Shown here: piece by piece, positions 24,914-32,254 of the stretch
How positions within the stretch are numbered: position 1 is the stretch's first letter
Layout: each line of letters opens with the position of its first letter
Assembly: GCF_023935105.1 (NCBI RefSeq)
Contig: NZ_CP096040.1
Span: 1,364,001-1,428,000 of the forward strand
Direction of reading: 5' to 3'
Source: Caulobacter segnis
GTDB lineage: Bacteria; Pseudomonadota; Alphaproteobacteria; Caulobacterales; Caulobacteraceae
Length of the DNA stretch: 64,000 nt
Notes under the pieces: generated by a model
Told to the model about the DNA's origin: nothing
Database searches by the model: none
The model's input: the letters and a program-made list of their open reading frames with translations, nothing else
Translations under genes and position numbers: made by a program

Positions 24914-25215
24914 TGACGTCGGCTCCCGCGCTTATCGATCATCACGTTGTCGACGGTGACGCCGCACAGGGCCTGCATGCGGGCCCGGAACGGGACCTCG
25001 CCCCGCTGGTCGAGCGGCAGGCTCATCCACACGGCATGACCGATGGCGCGCATCGCGCCCATGGCCGCCACCGTCCCGGCGTACTTGCCCAAGGACGATC
25101 CCGCCGCTTCGCGGTCGAGAAGTTCCACCACCTTGACCGCGACAGCGCGGTCAAAGGCTTCCTGTTCCTCGGTCATCAGCGCCGGTGACGGCACGTTGCG
25201 AACGCCGTTCGTCAT
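24910..25215 (-). CDS. Hypothetical phage protein
   Basis: A 101-residue protein. The ATG at 25215 (MTNGVRNVPSPALMTEEQEA) is preferred because it forms a TGATG overlap with the cytosine methyltransferase stop. Codons 2-6 are made by a palindrome copy, just as in the helicase-methyltransferase gene nearby. The rest is helical with no recognised motif. Confidence 0.7.
   Translation of the reverse strand: MTNGVRNVPSPALMTEEQEAFDRAVAVKVVELLDREAAGSSLGKYAGTVAAMGAMRAIGHAVWMSLPLDQRGEVPFRARMQALCGVTVDNVMIDKRGSRRQ
25198..25212. repeat. Prophage palindrome copy 10 (one mismatch) at a start codon
   Basis: GCGAACGCCGTTCGT directly after the ATG of the 101-residue gene, read T-N-G-V-R. Confidence 0.85.
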
Positions 25216-27131
25216 CAAAGCCACCGCGCGGCCTGTTCGGCCGTCCCGAGGTTACAGGCGATGAACGGCGCAGCGCCTTCGGGCGAGACGCTGTTGCCGA
25301 TGTTCGCGATCTCCTCGGTCAGGGTTGCCGCCCGGCCGGTGATCGCGTTCCAGCCGGTGACGTAGTCCTTTGGGAAGCCCTGAGCCCCGGCCATCTCCTT
25401 GGGCTTCAGCATGCGCATCCCGATGTCCGAGATCTGCATCAGCTGGCCACGGACCACGACTAGGCCAAAGCGGGCGCGCGTCGTGGCGCAGTGCATCGGA
25501 TCGCCCAGCGGCTGTCCCACGGCTGGCCCGTAGTATTTCATCAGGAAGGCGCGCAACTCGCGCCCATGGGGCGCGTAAGCCATCGCCAGCTCGTGCTGGA
25601 CGAGGAAATGATGGTTGCCACCCGCCGAGATGCCCCAAGCGGGATCTCGCAGATCACCCGCGCCCTCGGCATTGCTGCCATAGGCGTACTGCAGGTTCGC
25701 ACTGACGAGCCGCTGAGTGCAGCCCTTGGTGACCATGCCGCTCATGGGCTCGGTCGGGCAGCGACCAACCATGCCGGTGTTGGCTTGCTCGACGTAGGCG
25801 GTAACCACGCCCTGATGGGCCCGCGTCGCCATGCCGCGCAACGGATCCTCGACCGGCCCACCAACGTCGCGGGTGTTCATCTGGTCGAGATAGGCGCTGA
25901 CGACCCCCAGAGGCGCGGCCCCGCCCGGACGCTTGATGTAGCTGTTCGCGGTCGCAGCCGGCATGGGGTCGTTCATGTCGACCCCGACCGCGCCGTTGCG
26001 GAACTTCGTCAGATGTGCCGCGACCAGCTGACCGCCGTTTCCAGTCGGAACAGCGGTAGGGTAGGGATCGTCAAGCGACCGGCATCGCGGCTCCTGACCG
26101 TCCCGCTCGCCGTAGCGTGGAACCAGGCACCCCGCCATCAGGTCGACGACTTCCGGATCGATAAGGGCGTACTCGCCCCGGTTCGCAGACGTGAAGCCAG
26201 GCGCCGGCTCATAGACCGACCGGCCTCGCTCCTCATCTTGGTGCGTCACCGGCACAATGAAAGGATCGCTGGCGCTGATCACATAGCGGAAGACGCCCTT
26301 GGCGATCCGCGCCATCGTGGCCTCGGTGAGCGGACGCTTGACGCGCAGGCCCTGAGCCTTCGCCTCTTCCTGGGTCAGGAAGATCGACGGCGTCTTGATC
26401 GACCAGTCGATGTGATCGGCCATCGGAGCCCAAGGTTCCAGCCCCTTGGCCTTGGCCTTGGCCCGCGGGGCGTGAGTAGGCTTCGGCCAGACGATAGGCT
26501 TGCCATCGCGCCGCAAGATCATGATCAGACGCTTGCGCGTAGTGGCGACGCCGAATTCGGCCATCACCCAATCTTCGCGCCACTCGACGACATAGCCGCA
26601 CTGTTGGAAGCGCTTGACGAAGGTCCGGAAGCTGCGGCCCAACTGTTTCGGGTCCGGGTACTGTCGGCCATGTTCGTCTGGCGGCAGTAGCGGGCCATAG
26701 GTGACGAAGGCGGGGACGTTCTCGATGAAGATTACGTCCGGCGCCTTATCACCCAGCAGCTTGGCGACTTTCAGAACCACCCAGCATAGGCCGCGCACGC
26801 TGGCGCTGACCGGCGCGCTGCCCTTCGCGGGGCTGAAATGGCGGCAATCGGGCGACGCCCAGAACGACCGCCATTTCTTCCCGGGGCGGATCTGGCGCGG
26901 GTCGATGTCGAACACGTCGGCCAGCAGATGCTCGGTCTCGGAGAAGTTCGCCATGTGGACGCCGAGCGCGCTGATCTTGTGGTTCAGCGCGAGCTTGGGA
27001 TGGATGCCCAGGGCGATCTCGTACGCCTTGGACGATCCGCCACACCCCGCGAAGTAGACGACGTCGAACGGATCGTCGTCGTCCAGGACGTTCGACGGAA
27101 CAACGATTGGACCTGCCGAACCGTCAGCCAT
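25215..27131 (-). CDS. C5-cytosine DNA methyltransferase
   Basis: A 638-residue enzyme starting MADGSAGPIVVPSNVLDDDD; the ATG overlaps the upstream stop by eight bases. Motif I is VVYFAGCGGSSKAYEIALG. The catalytic Cys lies in WASPDCRHFSPAKG instead of the usual PPCQ, ENVPAFV supplies motif VI, and GNSVSPEGAAPFIACNL is a motif X-like C-terminus. A long target-recognition region lies between. The PDC variant is common in phage enzymes of this length. It probably protects phage DNA from restriction. Confidence 0.9.
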   Translation of the reverse strand: MADGSAGPIVVPSNVLDDDDPFDVVYFAGCGGSSKAYEIALGIHPKLALNHKISALGVHMANFSETEHLLADVFDIDPRQIRPGKKWRSFWASPDCRHFSPAKGSAPVSASVRGLCWVVLKVAKLLGDKAPDVIFIENVPAFVTYGPLLPPDEHGRQYPDPKQLGRSFRTFVKRFQQCGYVVEWREDWVMAEFGVATTRKRLIMILRRDGKPIVWPKPTHAPRAKAKAKGLEPWAPMADHIDWSIKTPSIFLTQEEAKAQGLRVKRPLTEATMARIAKGVFRYVISASDPFIVPVTHQDEERGRSVYEPAPGFTSANRGEYALIDPEVVDLMAGCLVPRYGERDGQEPRCRSLDDPYPTAVPTGNGGQLVAAHLTKFRNGAVGVDMNDPMPAATANSYIKRPGGAAPLGVVSAYLDQMNTRDVGGPVEDPLRGMATRAHQGVVTAYVEQANTGMVGRCPTEPMSGMVTKGCTQRLVSANLQYAYGSNAEGAGDLRDPAWGISAGGNHHFLVQHELAMAYAPHGRELRAFLMKYYGPAVGQPLGDPMHCATTRARFGLVVVRGQLMQISDIGMRMLKPKEMAGAQGFPKDYVTGWNAITGRAATLTEEIANIGNSVSPEGAAPFIACNLGTAEQAARWL

Positions 27132-27642
27132 CGGCGCCAACTAGGTCGCGACCGAGAGTGGACAATCGCCAGCCGAACCGTCCGGTCGGCAGCCGGCGGG
27201 AGACCACGACATCGCGGCGCTCAAGCTCGGGGAGCAAGGCACCGACCTTGTTCGCGCCCAGATCCAGGCGCTGGCGAATGTCGGTCACCGTCGCATCGCG
27301 CACATCGCGCGCGCCGGCCGCGTAAGCTTGGCCGAACTCGGACAGCGCGCCCAGGATCCTCAGCGAGGTTTCGTCGAAGTCCCTTAGACGCAAGCGCGGC
27401 TTGGCAGCAGCGCCACAATCGCCGAGCGGCTGGTAGTCCGGATCGCAGGCCAGGCGCACGTCATGCACCGACCGCCCGACCATCTGGGCGCACGCCTGCC
27501 AGCTGGCCCGGAAACGCTCTCGGAAGCCCTCGACCTGTTCGATCTCGTAGCGCCCCATACGGACGCGCGGCGCGACGCCGACATCCGACACCGGTCCGCA
27601 GGCCGTGCGAACGACCTGGGCCGTACTGCCCCCCCTAGACAT
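27124..27642 (-). CDS. Hypothetical phage protein with winged-helix-like C-terminus
   Basis: A 172-residue protein (MSRGGSTAQVVRTACGPVSD...). Residues about 110-170 (ATVTDIRQRLDLGANKVGAL, then LERRDVVVSRRLPTGRFGWR) look like a winged helix with a beta wing, suggesting DNA binding. The N-terminus is unrecognised. It overlaps the cytosine methyltransferase start. Confidence 0.65.
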   Translation of the reverse strand: MSRGGSTAQVVRTACGPVSDVGVAPRVRMGRYEIEQVEGFRERFRASWQACAQMVGRSVHDVRLACDPDYQPLGDCGAAAKPRLRLRDFDETSLRILGALSEFGQAYAAGARDVRDATVTDIRQRLDLGANKVGALLPELERRDVVVSRRLPTGRFGWRLSTLGRDLVGADG

Positions 27643-27645
27643 GGC

Positions 27646-28047
27646 TTAATCCTCCAAGCCCATGCGGGCCCGGCTGGCGATGGCCAGCTCGGCGCCCTGT
27701 TCGATCAGGAATTCCTTCAGCACGCGGACGTCGGCCCGCAGGCCGTCCGCGAACGCCGTTCGCATGGCCGCGCCGGCGGCGACGTACAGGTGCATGCGGT
27801 CCAGGAACGACTTGGCCCAGCGGGCCCGCGTGTCGCCCTTCGGCACGGGAAAGCTGTCGCCGCTCAGGCCCTTCAGACTGTGCGACAGGTCCCACAGCGG
27901 CTCGCCCGAAGGCGCGGCCACGGCCGGCTCGGCGAAGGCCAGCATGGCCAGCCACGCCGCGCGGGGCGTGCGTCGCTCGCCGCCGGACATCGCCGGCTTT
28001 GGCCGATAGGAGGAGCCGCCGTAGGGGCGGCTGCCGCGATAGCTCAT
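27646..28047 (-). CDS. Hypothetical phage protein
   Basis: A 133-residue protein starting MSYRGSRPYGGSSYRPKPAM, basic and Gly/Ser-rich at the N-terminus and helical after it. It is coupled to the XRE-like gene by an ATGA overlap. A palindrome copy is read MRTAFADG. No family is recognised. Confidence 0.6.
   Translation of the reverse strand: MSYRGSRPYGGSSYRPKPAMSGGERRTPRAAWLAMLAFAEPAVAAPSGEPLWDLSHSLKGLSGDSFPVPKGDTRARWAKSFLDRMHLYVAAGAAMRTAFADGLRADVRVLKEFLIEQGAELAIASRARMGLED
27749..27763. repeat. Prophage palindrome copy 11 (exact)
   Basis: GCGAACGCCGTTCGC in the 133-residue hypothetical gene, read R-T-A-F-A. Confidence 0.95.
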
Positions 28048-28496
28048 GCCTCGCCTCCATCATCCAGATGCTTGGCCGCCTCGTTGAAAGCGTCGGCCGC
28101 CTCCAGGCACTCGCGATGCGCCAGCCGGCGCCGGCGCGGGTCGGACGGGTTCTGGATGACGGCGACCAGCGCCGCGCCACCCTCGCCACCCTCCTTCAGG
28201 GCCGACTGCGTGATCGCCACGATCTTCTCGATGTCGGCGGACGGTCGGGCGGACTGATCCAGGAACTTGGCATAGGCCGCGTGGATCGGCGCTTCCCGTC
28301 CGGTCGCTGCGACAAAGGCCGCGTCCAGGCGCATGGCCGCCGCGATCGGCGGCGTCTGGCGCGAGCGGTCATTCGACCAATTGCGGACCGTGCCCTCGCT
28401 GACCTGCGCGATGTCGGCGCAAGTGTCCCAGCCCAGCTCGGCGACAATCTTGGTGATGGCGGCGCCGACGCCGCCGGGGTGACGTTCCAGGGTCAT
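28044..28496 (-). CDS. XRE-like helix-turn-helix phage regulator
   Basis: A 150-residue protein starting MTLERHPGGVGAAITKIVAE. The segment GWDTCADIAQVSEGTVRNWS is a helix-turn-helix, followed by a helical oligomerisation part. Size and position at the head of the early operon fit a CII-like or other early regulator. It overlaps both neighbours by ATGA. The target is unknown. Confidence 0.72.
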   Translation of the reverse strand: MTLERHPGGVGAAITKIVAELGWDTCADIAQVSEGTVRNWSNDRSRQTPPIAAAMRLDAAFVAATGREAPIHAAYAKFLDQSARPSADIEKIVAITQSALKEGGEGGAALVAVIQNPSDPRRRRLAHRECLEAADAFNEAAKHLDDGGEA

Positions 28497-28660
28497 GCGC
28501 GCCTCCGCGACACGGCCGCGCCCCCGGCGGCGACCAGGTCGCCCGCCCGTTCCAGCGTGCGGTACAGCCAGCGATGCAGGCGCGCCCACCAGGGCCGCCG
28601 GACCGTCGTCGCGAACGCCGTTCGCGGCGCATCTGGACGACCGCTTGAGAAAATCGCCAC
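28493..28660 (-). CDS. Small basic protein at the head of the early-left operon
   Basis: A 55-residue frame starting at GTG 28660 (MAIFSSGRPDAPRTAFATTV...), Arg/Trp-rich, with an ATGA link to the XRE-like gene. The same frame is open upstream to an ATG at 29092 that has a strong GGAGG site, giving a 199-residue version. That version would completely overlap the plus-strand gene at 28730-28990. Codon bias is better for the plus strand in the overlap, so I favour the short form with low confidence. Confidence 0.4.
   Translation of the reverse strand: MAIFSSGRPDAPRTAFATTVRRPWWARLHRWLYRTLERAGDLVAAGGAAVSRRRA
28611..28625. repeat. Prophage palindrome copy 12 (exact)
   Basis: GCGAACGCCGTTCGC near the start of the early-left operon, read R-T-A-F-A in the small basic protein frame. 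Confidence 0.95.
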
Positions 28661-28729
28661 ACGATTGCGATGGGACCCAGATCGGGTAAGCGCTAGAAGC
28701 TGGGCCGGTTCAGGCGAGAGGGCGCACGA

Positions 28730-28990
28730 ATGACGTTCGAGGAAATGACCAAGGCCCGGTTTGAAGGCTTGGCCAACGTGGTCGCCTTCATGCTGGCCGA
28801 TCACCTCAAAAGCCGATCGGACCGGGAGATCGAGATCATTCGCGATCTGATCGCCACGCCCCATGCGCCGCTCGCCGAGGCGGAGGTTGACCCCGAAGCG
28901 AGCGCCAGGCAGGAGCGGCGACAAGTAATGCGCGACACCAGCGACCTGATTGTCGATCGCGCGCTCGACTTCCTCGGCCGCCGACGATGA
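28730..28990 (+). CDS. Hypothetical phage protein
   Basis: An 86-residue helical acidic protein (MTFEEMTKARFEGLANVVAF...) with high third-position GC, divergent from the early-left operon. A weak GAGAGG-like site precedes it. The space 28,661-28,729 between the divergent starts should hold promoters, but I see no clear -35/-10 pair or GGGTAATTACCC operator. No family is recognised. The 28,991-29,242 stretch after it holds no convincing plus-strand gene. Confidence 0.6.
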   Translation: MTFEEMTKARFEGLANVVAFMLADHLKSRSDREIEIIRDLIATPHAPLAEAEVDPEASARQERRQVMRDTSDLIVDRALDFLGRRR

Positions 28991-29242
28991 GCCGTCGCCT
29001 GACAGGATCAAGAGCACCAGGCGCGAGCGCAGCGGGCAAGCTTCGTCGCGGAACACGGCGGGCCATTCGCCGCCCAGTTCATAGGCGCTCATGCGCGCCT
29101 CCACGGTCCGTTGGAGAAGCCGCGACCTCGCCGAACAGTGGTCCCGCCGTGGCGCGTCAACCGGGGCTCGACGGCGATGTGTCGCGTATCCGAGACGGGC
29201 GTTTTAACTGTGTCGCCAATGGCCACGCTGTATGGGTGTCGG

Positions 29243-29479
29243 ATGACCGACACCTCCGACTTGCCGCACCCGCCCGACCCGATGAAGGCCCTGACGATCG
29301 TCACATCGGCGCTGGCCAGCACCCTTTCCAAGACCGAACACCACCTGCTGGAGGTGTTCATGGTCAACTTGCAGGTCGTCGCCAACGAGGTCAGCGAGGA
29401 TGGCGGGGAGGACGATCCAACCCTGAAATGGGTTGCAAACGTGTCGGCGCAGTTGCTTCGGTCGTATTCTACCACTTGA
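29243..29479 (+). CDS. Hypothetical phage protein
   Basis: A 78-residue protein from ATG 29243 (MTDTSDLPHPPDPMKALTIV...). The helical body LSKTEHHLLEVFMVNLQVVA and acidic stretch look like a folded small protein. A longer upstream start exists but its sequence is Arg/Pro-rich and not convincing. The function is unknown. Confidence 0.55.
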   Translation: MTDTSDLPHPPDPMKALTIVTSALASTLSKTEHHLLEVFMVNLQVVANEVSEDGGEDDPTLKWVANVSAQLLRSYSTT

Positions 29480-29524
29480 CCGTGAGCGGGGTGCGTGCAG
29501 CAATCACAACCTCTGGGGGGGGCG

Positions 29525-29845
29525 ATGCTGCGATCAAGGATAGACGTTGCCGCCGTGTTGAATGGCGGCGAACCACGCATCGAACGACGCAGGGCCATGA
29601 TCGACTTGCGCCCCGCCAGGCCCGAGCAGACACGCCGCCTCTCGACCCGGCACAGTCGGGCCGTGGCCCTGGCGGACGCGGCGATGATCATCGGTCTGGG
29701 CGACAGTCCGCGCGCCAGGCGCCGTTGCGCCATCACAGTGCAGGGGGCGCTGGACGTGCTGGACGAGGCCGCGCCAACCAGCGCGGCGGCTGTCGACGCC
29801 GTCAGCGTGATCCTTGCGCGGTGCGGCGACTGCCGGCGCTGCTGA
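29525..29845 (+). CDS. Hypothetical phage protein
   Basis: A 106-residue Arg/Ala-rich protein (MLRSRIDVAAVLNGGEPRIE...) ending in ILARCGDCRRC with paired Cys. A G-rich stretch precedes the ATG. It ends 16 bases from the stop of the convergent Cro-like gene. It is unrecognised and could be spurious. Confidence 0.4.
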   Translation: MLRSRIDVAAVLNGGEPRIERRRAMIDLRPARPEQTRRLSTRHSRAVALADAAMIIGLGDSPRARRRCAITVQGALDVLDEAAPTSAAAVDAVSVILARCGDCRRC

Positions 29846-29861
29846 TCGCTACACCCGGCGA

Positions 29862-30068
29862 TCACTGGGTAAACTCCGCAGCCGCCTTCTCGAGCTCGAC
29901 GAGCTTTTCCTCGGCGACCGCGAGCGTACGAACGCCGATGTCCCGGCCATCCGCCAGGAAATCCAGCTTCTTGCCGTCGTTGAAGATCAGGGTGCTGACG
30001 CGCGACCGGCTGATCCCTCGGCGGGATGCGACGGCGTCACAGCGCTGGATGAACGTCTCGATGACCAT
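29862..30068 (-). CDS. Cro-like small DNA-binding protein
   Basis: A 68-residue protein (MVIETFIQRCDAVASRRGIS...). RRGISRSRVSTLIFNDGKKL is a helix-turn-helix-like segment. The gene is divergent from the CI-like repressor, and its promoter region holds the palindromic operators, the classical place of cro. Upstream in-frame starts at 30077 and further are possible. It probably competes with the repressor for the operators. Confidence 0.65.
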   Translation of the reverse strand: MVIETFIQRCDAVASRRGISRSRVSTLIFNDGKKLDFLADGRDIGVRTLAVAEEKLVELEKAAAEFTQ

Positions 30069-30082
30069 GGAGGCCATTGGAT

Positions 30083-30122
30083 GCGGGTAATTACCCCCGT
30101 CGTCAAGGCCCAATTACCCGCG
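30083..30122. promoter_or_regulatory. Operator pair and leftward promoter between cro-like and repressor genes
   Basis: A perfect palindrome GGGTAATTACCC (30085-30096) within GCGGGTAATTACCCCC, and a half-conserved site CAATTACCCGC (30111-30121). On the minus strand TTGACG (30105-30100) precedes the first operator as a -35 element, giving TTGACG-ACGGGGGTAATTACCCGCAT. The same arrangement recurs at 31,541 on the plus strand. Confidence 0.75.
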
Positions 30123-30151
30123 TTCGCCGCTGGTAGCTGTTGCGGCAATGT

Positions 30152-30167
30152 GCGGGCAATGACCCGC
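30152..30167. promoter_or_regulatory. Third operator, covering the repressor start codon
   Basis: GCGGGCAATGACCCGC is an imperfect 16-bp palindrome of the same family. It contains the ATG (30159) of the repressor gene, suggesting autorepression. Confidence 0.65.
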
Positions 30168-30848
30168 GACCTTTTGTCCCGTATCGAGGCGCGCTTAGTC
30201 GCGACCGGAAAGACCGCTGAGAAGGCGTCTAAGGATGCAGATCTCGGACGTGAGTTCGTGCGCACGATTAAGCGCCGACCAGACACCGTGCCACGCGCCG
30301 ACAACCTGTTGGCGTTGGCCCGCTCCCTTCATACCAGCGTCGAATATTTGCTTGCCGCGACCGATGATCCGACGCCGATTGAGGAGATGAAGGGCGCGGT
30401 GGAGCAACCAAAAATGCCTATCCTCTTCACGGCAGCGGCAGGGCCGTGGCTCGAAATTGATCAAGCCGCCCAAGCTCCGCTCGGTTGGGCCGAGGTCGCT
30501 CCGGACGCGCGCTTTCCGTACGATCAATGGCTCGAGCGCGTGGCGGGAGACTCGTTCGATCGAAAAATTCCCGACGGGGCGCTTGTCCAGGTCGCCGACG
30601 CCAAGGCGATGGGCTACGCGCCAAGGAACGGCGACATTGTGATCGCTGTCCGCACCCGTGCTCAAGGCTCGCTAATGGAGAGGACGCTAAAGCAGGTTGA
30701 GGTGACGCCAACTGGCCAGGTTGAGCTTTGGCCGCGGAGCCACAACCCCGCCTATTCCAGCCCAATCGCACTGGGCCACGAGGGTAGCGACGACGTCACG
30801 GTCGAAATCGCCGCGCTCGTGTTGAGAGCACATCTGGACGCGGTTTAG
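30159..30848 (+). CDS. CI/LexA-type phage repressor (HTH plus S24 domain)
   Basis: A 229-residue protein starting MTRDLLSRIEARLVATGKTA. The N-terminal XRE helix-turn-helix spans about 5-68 (DADLGREFVRTIKRRPDTVP). The C-terminal S24-like domain spans about 110-220; the expected catalytic Ser is in AGDSFDRKIPDGALVQV and the Lys probably in ERTLKQVEV. An Ala-Gly site for autocleavage may be AAAGPW near residue 95. It should maintain lysogeny by binding the GGGTAATTACCC operators at both early promoters and respond to SOS. It is convergent with and overlaps the lipoprotein gene by four bases. Confidence 0.85.
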   Translation: MTRDLLSRIEARLVATGKTAEKASKDADLGREFVRTIKRRPDTVPRADNLLALARSLHTSVEYLLAATDDPTPIEEMKGAVEQPKMPILFTAAAGPWLEIDQAAQAPLGWAEVAPDARFPYDQWLERVAGDSFDRKIPDGALVQVADAKAMGYAPRNGDIVIAVRTRAQGSLMERTLKQVEVTPTGQVELWPRSHNPAYSSPIALGHEGSDDVTVEIAALVLRAHLDAV

Positions 30849-31459
30849 CCGCCGAGCATTTCTGCGCAGAAGGCGCCACCTCGGTCAGCGTTGTCGGGTT
30901 TAGCGCACCAGGCCTCGACTATTCTTCGGCCGGCTCCGCTGGAAACCCCACCCTCGTGAACAATGTTCAGTAGGTCGCTGCCATACAGGCCATCGTAGTT
31001 CGCCGCCTTCATGTCGTCGGCGCGCAAGGCAAAGCTCATCACCTTCTCCCGGCGGTCATTTCCAAGTCGGTCGACAACGTCTGTATCGACAAGGAAATCG
31101 ACAGATTTGACCGTCGCTGGCAGATCCTTGCTTCTCGCCTTGATTATCTTGCCTTCGCTACGGACGGCGTCCGCCGCATGGTCAAGGAAGCTGGCCTCAC
31201 TGGCGGTGCCCGCCGGAAGATAGAGGCGCACGGTCACCGTGACATCCCGGATCTCGACCTTATCGACAAGACGGACCTCGGCCAGCTCATCTTGCAGGGA
31301 CTTTGGCGGCTCGCTCGAAGGCGGAGAATGGGTTGAGAGATAATCCGCACAACCGTTGCAGCCGACGAGAGCAACGAGCGCAAACAGCAGGACTGCGCCG
31401 CAGCCCAAGAGGTTCGTCTTCAGGTCGCGCTTCGGCGCAAGCGTTTCATCATTCCCCAT
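30845..31459 (-). CDS. Prophage lipoprotein or membrane-anchored protein, unknown
   Basis: A 204-residue protein. From the ATG at 31459 (MGNDETLAPKRDLKTNLLGC) a hydrophobic stretch ends in ALVGC, a fair lipobox with Cys34; a TTG start at 31483 with AGGA is an alternative. The mature part (STHSPPSSEPPKSLQDELAE onward) has no recognised domain and has paired Cys near the C-terminus. It is transcribed away from the operator at 31517-31530 and stands apart from the lytic operons. This pattern fits a lysogenic conversion or superinfection exclusion gene. Confidence 0.65.
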   Translation of the reverse strand: MGNDETLAPKRDLKTNLLGCGAVLLFALVALVGCNGCADYLSTHSPPSSEPPKSLQDELAEVRLVDKVEIRDVTVTVRLYLPAGTASEASFLDHAADAVRSEGKIIKARSKDLPATVKSVDFLVDTDVVDRLGNDRREKVMSFALRADDMKAANYDGLYGSDLLNIVHEGGVSSGAGRRIVEAWCAKPDNADRGGAFCAEMLGG

Positions 31460-31516
31460 TTCCGCCCCCGGCAGGTTCTTCAAGGCGATCCTAGGCCAGC
31501 TTCAGCAGAAGCATAC

Positions 31517-31570
31517 GCGGGTAATTACCCTCATTGCCTCTTGACGGGGGTAATTGCCCGCATCTATGGT
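31517..31570 (+). promoter_or_regulatory. Operator pair and rightward early promoter
   Basis: Two operators, GCGGGTAATTACCC (31517-31530) and GGGTAATTGCCCGC (31548-31561), flank a -35 TTGACG at 31541-31546. A -10-like CTATGG sits at 31564-31569, spacing 17. The second operator fills the spacer, so repressor binding would block the right-arm operon. The first could control the divergent lipoprotein gene. Confidence 0.75.
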
Positions 31571-31679
31571 CCCAGTCACCCGCACCGGACGAGCAAGCAC
31601 GCAGGGTGTTTGTCCAGGACCAGAGAGGCGCTGAGAACCCTCATTGGCCCCCGTCGCTCCGGTGCGGTTCGGGGTTCAG

Positions 31680-32033
31680 ATGCCAGCCATCGACACGCCG
31701 CCGCCCGAGCGAACCTCGGCGCAGGTGATCGACTTTCAGGCCGTCCGCCTTCGGGCCGGCCTCGATCCGGCGCCGCTGCGCGCCTTCGCGGTCGTCCAGC
31801 CGGACCTGCTGAGCCCCCAGGAGCGCTGGGCGCTGGAGGCGGTCGTCGACCACTTCGCCCGCCGCGACATCGCCATGCCCCAGCACGCGATCGACGCAGC
31901 CTGGGATCCTCGCCTCGGAAGGTTCGACCTGCCCAAGGCCATCGCCGAGGCAGTCGGTGACAAGCCGATCGTCCTGCCGTTGCCCGCCGGTCGTGTGACG
32001 CCGTTCGCTCGCCTGTTCGGAGGAGCGCTGTGA
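31680..32033 (+). CDS. Hypothetical phage protein, first gene of the right arm
   Basis: A 117-residue protein from ATG 31680 (MPAIDTPPPERTSAQVIDFQ...). A TTG 36 bases upstream is an alternative start. It follows the repressor-controlled promoter by about 110 bases and overlaps the next gene as GTGA. The helical body LSPQERWALEAVVDHFARRD has no recognised family. Confidence 0.65.
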   Translation: MPAIDTPPPERTSAQVIDFQAVRLRAGLDPAPLRAFAVVQPDLLSPQERWALEAVVDHFARRDIAMPQHAIDAAWDPRLGRFDLPKAIAEAVGDKPIVLPLPAGRVTPFARLFGGAL

Positions 32034-32254
32034 GGGACTTCGACTTCGACCTCGACCGCATCCGGATCCGCCGCCAGATCGCGTTCATGCACAGGCTCGC
32101 GGTCGCCTGGATCGCCGTCTGCGCGACCGGCGTCCTCGCGGTGATCGCCATCCTGATCTTTGCGGCCTTTAAGGCCTCCACGGCTAGTCCGGAGGAGATG
32201 GCCGCCAAAGCCGGTCGCGTCGCGGCGGCCTTTGAGAAGGCCCGCGACCAATGA
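32030..32254 (+). CDS. Small membrane protein
   Basis: A 74-residue protein with a GTG start overlapping the previous stop. A single transmembrane helix (LAVAWIAVCATGVLAVIAIL) spans about residues 24-46, flanked by a charged N-terminus and a helical C-terminus (SPEEMAAKAGRVAAAFEKAR). Its role is unknown. Confidence 0.65.
   Translation: MRDFDFDLDRIRIRRQIAFMHRLAVAWIAVCATGVLAVIAILIFAAFKASTASPEEMAAKAGRVAAAFEKARDQ

Noticed and set aside
29089..29865. 258-codon minus-strand frame downstream of the cro-like gene
   Set aside because: The sequence is Ser/Arg/Cys-rich with no fold-like pattern; plus-strand frames there have better codon bias.
31541..31960. 139-codon frame starting in the right-arm promoter
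   Set aside because: It begins within the -35/operator region and runs out of frame through the 31680-32033 gene; the composition is Arg/Gly-rich.
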